Below, in pieces: positions 36,427-43,394 of a DNA stretch of 64,000 nucleotides (its first letter is position 1; every line of letters starts with the position of its first letter). The notes beneath the pieces are model-generated. The model searched no databases and was not told the origin of the DNA. It worked only from the letters and a program-made list of their open reading frames with translations. Source of the DNA: Variovorax sp. PBL-H6 (GTDB lineage Bacteria > Pseudomonadota > Gammaproteobacteria > Burkholderiales > Burkholderiaceae_C); NCBI RefSeq assembly GCF_901827155.1, contig NZ_LR594659.1:5490501-5554500 (forward strand), written 5' to 3'. Made by a program: the position numbers and the translations under genes.

Positions 36427-37631
36427 CCACGACTTTGCGCCGCACCGGCCTGGCCGCGTCCCTGTCCGGCGCCCTGCTGATCCTGGCCGGCCTCGCCGGC
36501 TGCGCGACGCCCGCGCCACCGCCGCCCTCCACCGCCGAGCTGCCCTTCGATCAGGCCATTGCGCAGGCCACCGACAGCCTGGTCATGCAGACGCAGAAGC
36601 AGGCACCCCTGATCCCCCGTACGAGTGCCAGGCGCGGCGTCGTGCTCGACCCGATGATCGACGCCGGCAGCGCCCAGCAGACCGTGGCCACGCAACTGCT
36701 GCAGGAGCGGGTCGGCGAGCGCATGGGTTCCAGGCACGACACGATCGAGCTGCTGCCCTTTCAGAGCGCGAACCTGGCAAGGGCACGCTACCTGTTGACG
36801 GGCACGATGACACGACTCTCGCGCGAACAGGCGCGCCCCCCGCTGCGCATCGACCTGGCATTGACCGAGCTGGCGACCGGCATGGTGGTGGCCCAATCCT
36901 CGGCGGTGGCGCGCGACGACGGCCTCGACCACACGCCGCTGCCCTACTACCAGGACACGCCGGTGCCCATCAAGGACCAGGTCATCGACAGCTATGTGCG
37001 CACCACCGCCACCCCGGCGGGCCAGCGCGCCGACCCGTACTACCTGGACCGCATCGCAGTGGCCCCGGCGTTCAAGGACGCCACCGCGAACTACAACGCC
37101 GAGCGCTACCAGGACGCCCTGATGCAATACAACGGCGCCGCCGGCGGAACAGCAGGCAATGCCCAGTTGCGCGTCCTCAACGGCATCTACCTGAGCTCGG
37201 CCAAGCTGGGTCGCACCGGCGAGGCCGAGCAGGCCTTCGGCAAGATCGTGGCCTACGGCATCGCACAGCAGCAGCTGGGCGTGAAGTTCCTGTTCAATCC
37301 GGGCAGCACCGCATTCTGGCCCGACGCCAAGGTCAGCGGCGCCTACCCCATGTGGCTGCGCGAGATCGCCAAGGCCAGCGCGGAAGCCAACGTGTGCATG
37401 GACATCGTCGGCCACACCAGCCGCACTGGCCCGGTCGCCTTCAACGACACGCTGTCGGTGCAGCGGGCGCGCTACATCCGCGACCGGCTGATCGGCGAAG
37501 CCGGCGTGCTGGGCGACCGCACCAAGCCGAGCGGCAAGGGCTTTCGCGAGAACATCATCGGCAGCGGGACCGATGACGCGGCGGATGCGCTCGATCGGCG
37601 GGTGGAATTCAGGATCGTGGACTGCGGCTGA
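36423..37631 (+). CDS. OmpA-like domain lipoprotein
   Basis: 402 residues. Lipoprotein signal with lipobox LAGC at Cys27, then a Pro-rich spacer. The middle (about 75-290) is an unassigned alpha/beta region with a TPR-like stretch (YNAERYQDALMQYN). The C-terminal third is an OmpA peptidoglycan-binding domain: VKFLFNPGSTAFWPD, DIVGHTSRTG, LSVQRARYIRDRL and the closing RRVEFRIVDC. It is anchored in the outer membrane and grips the cell wall. The ATG overlaps the kinase stop (ATGA). Confidence 0.85.
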   Translation: MTTTLRRTGLAASLSGALLILAGLAGCATPAPPPPSTAELPFDQAIAQATDSLVMQTQKQAPLIPRTSARRGVVLDPMIDAGSAQQTVATQLLQERVGERMGSRHDTIELLPFQSANLARARYLLTGTMTRLSREQARPPLRIDLALTELATGMVVAQSSAVARDDGLDHTPLPYYQDTPVPIKDQVIDSYVRTTATPAGQRADPYYLDRIAVAPAFKDATANYNAERYQDALMQYNGAAGGTAGNAQLRVLNGIYLSSAKLGRTGEAEQAFGKIVAYGIAQQQLGVKFLFNPGSTAFWPDAKVSGAYPMWLREIAKASAEANVCMDIVGHTSRTGPVAFNDTLSVQRARYIRDRLIGEAGVLGDRTKPSGKGFRENIIGSGTDDAADALDRRVEFRIVDCG

Positions 37632-37702
37632 GCGCCGCTTTCAGGGCTTGCGGGGCCTTGCCTCCGCGGGGCGCCCTCACAACCACAGGTACCCCGAAGC
37701 AC

Positions 37703-37990
37703 TCAGGCGAAGCAGCGGGCGCGCCGGTTCGACAGCTTGGTCTGCAGCTCGTCGGCAACCTCGACCGCGCGATGCTCCATCACCGCGACCGGATAACTGC
37801 CGATCACGATGTTGTCGACGCTCACAGTGGCATAGCTGAACTCGCGGCCCAGGGCCGCCGCTGCGTCCTGCAGACACTGGGCCACCGACGCCAGGCCTTC
37901 CCGCGCGTAGCGCCAGGTGCCGTCGCCGACGCCCACATAAGAATTGAAGTTGCGGTCGCCGCGCTTCGTGATTTCAACTGCCGGTTGCAT
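37703..37990 (-). CDS. Hypothetical protein of 95 residues
   Basis: No family recognised. The sequence is a mix of beta-like and helical segments without signal peptide or membrane helix: RNFNSYVGVGDGTWRYAREG, then SVAQCLQDAAAALG, then a C-terminal helix ending RRARCFA. A GGGAG site lies 7 bases ahead of ATG 37990. It converges on the OmpA-like gene. Its own upstream region contains the left copy of the 18-bp direct repeat, so its promoter may have been disturbed by the insertion described there. Confidence 0.6.
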   Translation of the reverse strand: MQPAVEITKRGDRNFNSYVGVGDGTWRYAREGLASVAQCLQDAAAALGREFSYATVSVDNIVIGSYPVAVMEHRAVEVADELQTKLSNRRARCFA

Positions 37991-38087
37991 CGCTGTTCTC
38001 CCAGAGTTCGCTGGGAACGATTCTGTCGAGCACCCGCGCCGCGCGGAACTGGCCATTGGTCGCATCTGCCGCTCGGCATCCTTCAAC

Positions 38088-38105
38088 TTGAGGAGGCCGC
38101 TCGGC
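38088..38105. repeat. 18-bp direct repeat, left copy
   Basis: TTGAGGAGGCCGCTCGGC, identical to 39832-39849 and in the same orientation. The two copies bracket the chaperone/translocator-like gene pair. The sequence after this copy (TGCGCGCGCGCCCTC) resembles a decayed version of the hairpin arm that follows the right copy. Confidence 0.8.
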
Positions 38106-38155
38106 TGCGCGCGCGCCCTCGGCGCGTACTCGGCACGCTGCGTTGGTCATGAAAA

Positions 38156-38184
38156 GGAACTCGCTGCCTCCCCCTGTTACCGAG
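38156..38184 (+). promoter_or_regulatory. hrp-box-like ECF promoter ahead of the TPR chaperone gene
   Basis: GGAACT (38156-38161), 15 bp spacer, TTACCGAG (38177-38184). The element at the other end of the island (46600-46628, minus strand) has the same form, GGAACC-N15-TTACTCAG. The HrpL-dependent hrp box is GGAACC-N15/16-CCAC-N2-A. The start codon of the gene is 133 bp downstream. Nothing else of note is seen in the 326-bp gap 37991-38316 apart from the direct repeat. Confidence 0.5.
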
Positions 38185-38316
38185 TGGGGGCTATCGCCGC
38201 CAAGTGGGCGAAAGCAAGTCCATTACTCCAACCAGGATCCCCATGAAACCCTCCCGATCTCGACATCGTGTCGATGGCCGTCCGCCCCTCGTGCGCCACG
38301 ACTTGATGGAGCCTTG

Positions 38317-38844
38317 ATGGTCAATCACCACAACCACCCCGATCCGGCAGTGGCTGAACTCATCAGCCAGAGTTCGAATCTGTTCGGCCGCCTTTTCGAG
38401 GAAATCCAGGCCGGACCCGAATCGGCAAGCGCCGATGCACCCCCAGCGCCTGAGCTGGCTTACGACCCTCTGGCGGCGCTCGCCATCGTCGAGCAGTTGT
38501 GCGAACAGGAGGACTGGCGCAACGCGCTTCCCGTTGCCTCGCACCTATTCGTCCGGCAATCGCAGAACCCGCGTGTCGCCTATCTGCTGGCCTCGTGTCT
38601 GCAGCGTCTTGGCCAGAACGCGATGGCCCTGAGCCTCTACGTCCATTGCACGCAACTGGAAGACGAAGCGCCGACGCCGGGCCCCCTGTTCCGAATCGGA
38701 GAGTGTCTTGCCGCTCTGGAACGCAACAGCGAGGCCCTTGACGCGTTCGACGCCTCCATCGAACTCGCTCGTCTGGATGTCGGTCATTCGGACATCCTGG
38801 TCATCGCCAGTGAAAAAGCAGATGCGTTGCGCGCACTGCGTTGA
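38317..38844 (+). CDS. LcrH/SycD-like TPR chaperone (type III secretion class II type)
   Basis: 175 residues: about 50 polar residues, then three tetratricopeptide-like repeats (about 52-165), visible as LAIVEQLCEQEDWRNALPVA, YLLASCLQRLGQNAMALSLY and FRIGECLAALERNSEALDAF. A short TPR protein of this size directly in front of a two-helix membrane protein is the arrangement of class II chaperones, which hold type III translocators in the bacterial cytosol. A general TPR protein is the alternative. GGAG lies 5 bases ahead of ATG 38317. The stop overlaps the next gene's TTG start. Confidence 0.65.
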   Translation: MVNHHNHPDPAVAELISQSSNLFGRLFEEIQAGPESASADAPPAPELAYDPLAALAIVEQLCEQEDWRNALPVASHLFVRQSQNPRVAYLLASCLQRLGQNAMALSLYVHCTQLEDEAPTPGPLFRIGECLAALERNSEALDAFDASIELARLDVGHSDILVIASEKADALRALR

Positions 38845-39779
38845 GCAACCCGCCAACAACCCACTCAATCAACATGATCCCCAATTCCACGCCTTCCGCC
38901 ACGATCCCAGTCAGCCACAAAGGCGCAAATTCAAAAAAACGGGTCCCTGTCCTTCCTGAAACCAATGTGGGTGCGCCCGGCGGCAAGTTTTCGCTGGGTA
39001 TTCCGAAAAATCAGATCAGCGAAGATGATCCAGAGAGTACCGAGGCATCCACTTCGCCTCGTCAGGAAAATACTTTCCACGAGATCGCCCATGTCTCCAA
39101 TCATTCGAGCGACACTGACTGCTCTACCCCCGCCTACTCCGACTCCGACTCGGACTACGACAATTACGAATCGCATGGTGAGCGCAGCCGTCAAGACGCA
39201 TCCCCCACTCATCCGGAAAAGACTTCCTGGACTCGTCTTCGGAGCGTCAAGATCGGGAATGACGATACCCATCAGCCCCACGCCAATAACTCTGTCGTAC
39301 AGCCTCGAACCGCCGTGTGGAGGCAAGGAACACTTTTATCCAAGAGAGGAGAAATTTGCATACCGGCGGGAGTTATCTTGGGCAGCATCGCGATCATGGC
39401 CTGGATGAGCTATCAAACGGCGATTCGGCCGAAACCATTTTCCTGGGAGCCGAATCCAGATTTCAATTCATCTGTATCTCATGCTTTCGAGAAATGCGCA
39501 CAAGCACTCGGCTTTGAGTCGAACGACCAGCGTTTAATTGAAAGTTTTACATATCTTTTAAGAGACAGCTATTCAAAAGCCCTTTCTCATATAGATGATG
39601 TTGGCGGCCTTCTTGAATGCGACCCCGGCAAGCTGACCAAAGATCTTGGAAGCATTTACAGATCTTACGATCACCAAATGGAGGCCATGAAGAATGCCTC
39701 TGCTGGCGTGTTGTCGCCCAATGCATGCTTGATCCTTTTTTCGCTTGTAGCCCTGCTCATGCAAATGGGAATGATCTGA
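38841..39779 (+). CDS. Putative type III translocator-like protein with two membrane segments
   Basis: 312 residues from a TTG that overlaps the chaperone stop (TTGA); an ATG at 38874 would give 301. The first 165 residues are rich in Ser, Asp, Thr, Asn and Pro and look disordered, as type III export signals do. Hydrophobic helices lie at about 173-192 and 292-312, with a soluble helical domain between. No homologue recognised by eye. Base composition is foreign: 39541-39600 has 18 G/C in 60 against roughly two thirds G/C around. With the TPR gene it resembles a chaperone-translocator pair (YopB/YopD-like), but this rests on architecture and context only. Confidence 0.55.
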   Translation: MSNPPTTHSINMIPNSTPSATIPVSHKGANSKKRVPVLPETNVGAPGGKFSLGIPKNQISEDDPESTEASTSPRQENTFHEIAHVSNHSSDTDCSTPAYSDSDSDYDNYESHGERSRQDASPTHPEKTSWTRLRSVKIGNDDTHQPHANNSVVQPRTAVWRQGTLLSKRGEICIPAGVILGSIAIMAWMSYQTAIRPKPFSWEPNPDFNSSVSHAFEKCAQALGFESNDQRLIESFTYLLRDSYSKALSHIDDVGGLLECDPGKLTKDLGSIYRSYDHQMEAMKNASAGVLSPNACLILFSLVALLMQMGMI

Positions 39780-39831
39780 AATGAAAGCACGCAGCCGAGA
39801 GGCTAAGTAGTCCGCCCTGAGCAATCCCCGT

Positions 39832-39849
39832 TTGAGGAGGCCGCTCGGC
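39832..39849. repeat. 18-bp direct repeat, right copy
   Basis: TTGAGGAGGCCGCTCGGC, identical to 38088-38105. This copy forms the left arm and part of the loop of the strong hairpin at 39834-39864. Confidence 0.8.
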
Positions 39850-39864
39850 GTGCGCGGCCTCCTC
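39834..39864. terminator. Hairpin between converging genes
   Basis: GAGGAGGCCGC pairs perfectly with GCGGCCTCCTC (11 bp, 9-base loop). It lies between the translocator-like gene and the oppositely oriented four-helix-bundle gene and probably ends transcription from both sides. A good T-run is missing on either strand. Confidence 0.6.
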
Positions 39865-39869
39865 TTCGC

Positions 39870-40343
39870 TCAACCGCGGGCGCGCGCCTGGTCGCGCAGC
39901 ATCTTGATCTGGTCGTGATTGCGCTGCGCGCCTTCGGCTTGACGCTCGACCACGCTGCGCACGTCGGCCGGCAGGTTCTCCTTCAGGGCCTTGCGGTAGC
40001 GCGCCACGGCCGCGTCTTCGCCGCGCTCGCACTCCTCGAGCATCGACAGTTCGCTGTTGGCGCCCACAGCCCCTTTCACGTGCACCCATCCGCGATGCAT
40101 TGCACCCGCGGCGGTGCCGCCCTCGGCCGGTTTGCCGCCATTCGCCACGATCAACTGAGAGAGCTCGCTCGCGCCTTGCGCGCAAGCGGCGGCGCGGTCG
40201 CTGAACACGCGCTTCAGCTCGGGCGATTTCACCTCTTCGGCGCAGGTGCGAAAGCCGTACTCGCCGTCGCGCGAGTTCTCGAGCAGATCGTTCAGTACGT
40301 CGACCACGTCGTCGGCGGCCATGACTTCGGTATTCAGTGCCAT
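39870..40343 (-). CDS. PA2169-type four-helix-bundle protein (DUF2383)
   Basis: 157 residues, all helical and without signal peptide. Landmarks of the family are the N-terminal VVDVLNDLLENSRDGEYGFRTCAEE (in parts), WVHVKGAVG and the ECERGEDAAVARYRKAL segment; carboxylates and histidines are placed as in ferritin-like bundles. Function unknown; a stress role is often assumed. The ATG at 40343 has an AAGGAG site. It lies between the two halves of the type III-like island but has normal GC content and is probably a core gene. Confidence 0.8.
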   Translation of the reverse strand: MALNTEVMAADDVVDVLNDLLENSRDGEYGFRTCAEEVKSPELKRVFSDRAAACAQGASELSQLIVANGGKPAEGGTAAGAMHRGWVHVKGAVGANSELSMLEECERGEDAAVARYRKALKENLPADVRSVVERQAEGAQRNHDQIKMLRDQARARG

Positions 40344-40694
40344 GAAAGTACTCCTTGTGGTTCAGCGGTCCCGTGCGGGACGCTTGCTGGAGCCTTCATG
40401 ATTGGGCGCGCGCTCGCCCGCCGCGTCAGCCTCGCCTGACGGCGGCTGTAGGGCGGTGCCGCTCTCCCGCACCGGGCCTTCGCCCCTCGCGCTGGGCCGT
40501 CTTGCGAATAGCCCTCCCCCGCCCCCTCTTGGATCCGCCCACTACGAGGTCTGAGGACGGCGGCCGAGCCGCACAGGGAGGTGACATGCCGGCACTCCAA
40601 TGGCCGCGCATACGCTCGCGGCCCACCCTCACGAATTGCGGCAGGACAGAGCGGCGCGGTTGCGCGGACTTCCAGCCTTGCCGCCTTCGCGGAA
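40344..40694. other. 351-bp gap without a gene
   Basis: No convincing gene. It holds the ribosome site of the DUF2383 gene, a short hairpin (CGTCAG at 40424-40429 with CTGACG at 40436-40441) and presumably that gene's promoter. It is GC-rich and marks the left edge of the effector-like block. Confidence 0.5.
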
Positions 40695-43256
40695 CTAGCC
40701 GAGCCGAAATGAGTGGCTGGCCGTTTCAATCGTTTTCAACGCCGCTTCGCCGATCTCTCGCTGTATGTGGATACGCGCCGGGTTGCTGTCGAGACTGACG
40801 CTGAAAGCATGCGCCACTCTGGCGACCGCATGATTTGCGGGCTTTGCCGGATTGAAGCGGCACGGAGTGACATCATCCATGAGACTGATCAGCGCATGCG
40901 CTGCTGCCACGTGCAGCATTGCCCTCTCCTCTCCCGGAAGGCTCCACGTGAACATCCGTTCTCCCAGCCCGCCATCGCTCACAAGGGCGCGCATGACATT
41001 GACCAAGGCGTCGCCGGACAACAAGCGCTTGCCAATCACTGGAGGTTCTTCCAGCATGGCATGCAGGGCCAATTCGACCGACTTGTCATGCAATCTGTCC
41101 AACAGCTCCTTCGCTCCACCGTGCAGGACGTCTGCGGCCGCAGCATCGATTGCTTGAACTGCAAGCAGCATCGTTGGACCCTGGATGAACACGTCAGGCT
41201 GATCATGCATGCACGCCAGTAGCCGCCAGCCTGGGGCCCATCGACCACAATTCTCCGCGTAGTCGCCAGCGAGCTTTGCCATCTGCAATAACCGCAGCAT
41301 CTTTATCATCTTGCGTCGCGGCGACTCCATCGGCATGGTCACGATGCGCGCATCCACCTGTACCAATCCGGTGTGGATCGGTGGCAGGGCGGCCCGCAGG
41401 TCTATGCGATGCGCAAGTGCCTTGAATAGCAAGGCTATGGTGGCATCGCTGCAATCGTCCTGCAAAAGGCAGTCCACAACAGCTATCGCAAGCAGGCTTT
41501 TACCCTCCTCCATTGCCAGAATGACCTCGAGCGCTGCGGCGTGGTCCAGGCTGCAGAGCTCCGGTAGCGCATAAACCAGGTCGCCGCTCAGGACGTCCAC
41601 GATCGTTAGCGTGCCAAGCCCGATCCCAAGGCCTTCGATCAGCCGCTGGATAGCCGCTTGCTGGCGTTTCTGCGTCGCGAAGTGCTCCGAAAGAATCCTG
41701 TCGGCCAACAGCGAGAAATACGGATCCGGCTCCCCGGTCACGAGGAGCGCGGCAGCCGTCTCCAGCACGACCGAATCCTGCTTCGCTGCAAGTTCCGCAT
41801 CATCCTGTTCGGCTTCGCCAAGCCTGAAAGGCCACTGCTGGAGCTCGAGCCCTACCTCCGCAAACTTCCGGACGACTGCATTGAACAGCTCTTCCCGTGC
41901 CGCGTCGCCGAACTCCGGGTAAGGGGAGTCATGAATCAGGCGTGCGGCAATGTGCAGATTGCCTTCCTGGATGGCGAACCGAAACTCCTCGGCCAGATGG
42001 ACAAGCGTACCTTCATCCGCCGAATCCTTGCGAAAGAAGCGGTCGGCCTTGGCCTTCAGTGATCCCATGAAGCTGCCCCTCCGCATGCGCTGCGCCTTTT
42101 TTTCGACCTTCAGCAGCGAGTGCTGATGGCTCTTGTATACCTCTTCATCCCATTGCAGGGACAGTTTGGTCAGCGCGCTCCTGACATAAGATTTCAGCTC
42201 TTCAGGCAGTGGTTCGCAAATCTTCTCGGACAACGATGCAAGCTCCCGCAGGCGATCCGTGCACTCCACGATGTTCTGCGAATTCACTGCCTGCTCGACT
42301 GCGACGCGCAATACTTCGCTCTGCAGGCTGACCGGCACGGCGTCGAGCAGTTCGGGCGTCAGCGCCGGAAACCAGGCCATGGCTTCCAGCTTGTGCATCC
42401 TGCGGGTGCGTTCCATGCGGACATCCTCGTTCGCATCCCGAAAAACGATCCTTCCCAAGGCGGGCCAGATGAGGCATTTCATCGCCACTGACCGCGGGAG
42501 TTCGTGAGCCCCGAGATCGTTGGTGATCTGCAGCAGGCCGCCCAACGCGCTCAGGCCCTCATCCTCGTCGAACTCTGCGACCCACGCCAGCGCCGTGCGC
42601 ACCGCCTCGACGAGCATGTCGCCATCGACTGGAAGCCGGCTCATCTCCTTGACAAGCGAAAGAGACCGGCGAATAAAGCTCGCCTTGACCTCCGGCGAGC
42701 AGAACTGCACAAGATTGCGGCATCGGAGAAAGTCCCCGTCTTTCCACGCACGGCGGGCCGCTGCTCTCAGAAACCGGTCCATGGCCTTGCAGACCGCCGG
42801 ATCGTTGCTGGTCTTCAACTCGTTGACCTGGTTGAGCGTGCACGGCTCCAGCAGCACGATCAGCGCCGACGGCTTGCACATGCCCATCAGGGTGCAGGCC
42901 GCCTTGAGGCAGTTCGCATCCACGAGGATCGCAATGGCCTCGGCGACCGAGCCGAGGTCCGCCTCGTCCAGCTTTGAGATCGCGAGAATTTTGTCGTCGC
43001 CCTGAAATTGCAGGCCCTTGACGTTTGCCAGGCAGGCCGACACCTCCGCCCATTGATGGGGGCAGTCTTGCTCCGTCAGCTCGAGGAGGCGGGACGGCTT
43101 TTTCGTTCCACCAATGCCACGTCGATCAGGCGCCAGCGGAACGGATTCGCCCCGCGGGTCAGGATGTCCTGGCTCGTCGAGACGCAACCCCTGCCTCGAG
43201 CGGCGCAATGACGTGGACTTGATTGAACGAACAAGGGCAGCAGGGGTAGGACGCAT
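40695..43256 (-). CDS. Large helical protein, candidate type III effector, paralogue 2
   Basis: 853 residues, soluble, no signal peptide. After a basic, Pro/Arg-rich and probably disordered N-terminus (about 60 residues) the chain is almost wholly alpha-helical with many leucines, suggesting a solenoid. It is colinear with the 861-residue protein upstream: VAEAIAILVDA near residue 100, AIDAAAAD near 700, and AAHALISLMDDVTPCRF at about 785-800 have close counterparts at the same positions. No catalytic motif recognised. It follows the paralogue after 138 bp and shares its promoter and chaperone by position. Comparison with helical-repeat effectors of Ralstonia and Xanthomonas would be informative; I cannot assign a family. 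Confidence 0.6.
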   Translation of the reverse strand: MRPTPAALVRSIKSTSLRRSRQGLRLDEPGHPDPRGESVPLAPDRRGIGGTKKPSRLLELTEQDCPHQWAEVSACLANVKGLQFQGDDKILAISKLDEADLGSVAEAIAILVDANCLKAACTLMGMCKPSALIVLLEPCTLNQVNELKTSNDPAVCKAMDRFLRAAARRAWKDGDFLRCRNLVQFCSPEVKASFIRRSLSLVKEMSRLPVDGDMLVEAVRTALAWVAEFDEDEGLSALGGLLQITNDLGAHELPRSVAMKCLIWPALGRIVFRDANEDVRMERTRRMHKLEAMAWFPALTPELLDAVPVSLQSEVLRVAVEQAVNSQNIVECTDRLRELASLSEKICEPLPEELKSYVRSALTKLSLQWDEEVYKSHQHSLLKVEKKAQRMRRGSFMGSLKAKADRFFRKDSADEGTLVHLAEEFRFAIQEGNLHIAARLIHDSPYPEFGDAAREELFNAVVRKFAEVGLELQQWPFRLGEAEQDDAELAAKQDSVVLETAAALLVTGEPDPYFSLLADRILSEHFATQKRQQAAIQRLIEGLGIGLGTLTIVDVLSGDLVYALPELCSLDHAAALEVILAMEEGKSLLAIAVVDCLLQDDCSDATIALLFKALAHRIDLRAALPPIHTGLVQVDARIVTMPMESPRRKMIKMLRLLQMAKLAGDYAENCGRWAPGWRLLACMHDQPDVFIQGPTMLLAVQAIDAAAADVLHGGAKELLDRLHDKSVELALHAMLEEPPVIGKRLLSGDALVNVMRALVSDGGLGERMFTWSLPGEERAMLHVAAAHALISLMDDVTPCRFNPAKPANHAVARVAHAFSVSLDSNPARIHIQREIGEAALKTIETASHSFRLG

Positions 43257-43394
43257 GATGTTCAGTTACCCCAGGCATGAGCGAGTTCCCACGCTTCCTC
43301 GCCGATACCCCTCCTTGCCTGGGCCAAGGCGCCTCGATCACCGAGGACCTCGGCCGTGTTCCCTTGCTGTGACACCGGGTGTGCGGAGTTCTGG

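Noticed and set aside
34678..37631. Kinase/OmpA pair as part of a type VI secretion cluster
   Set aside because: No tss genes in the window; only gene style supports it.
38088..39849. Transposon ends or an insertion sequence around the translocator-like pair
   Set aside because: There is a direct repeat but no inverted terminal repeats and no transposase; only an insertion or recombination scar can be supported.
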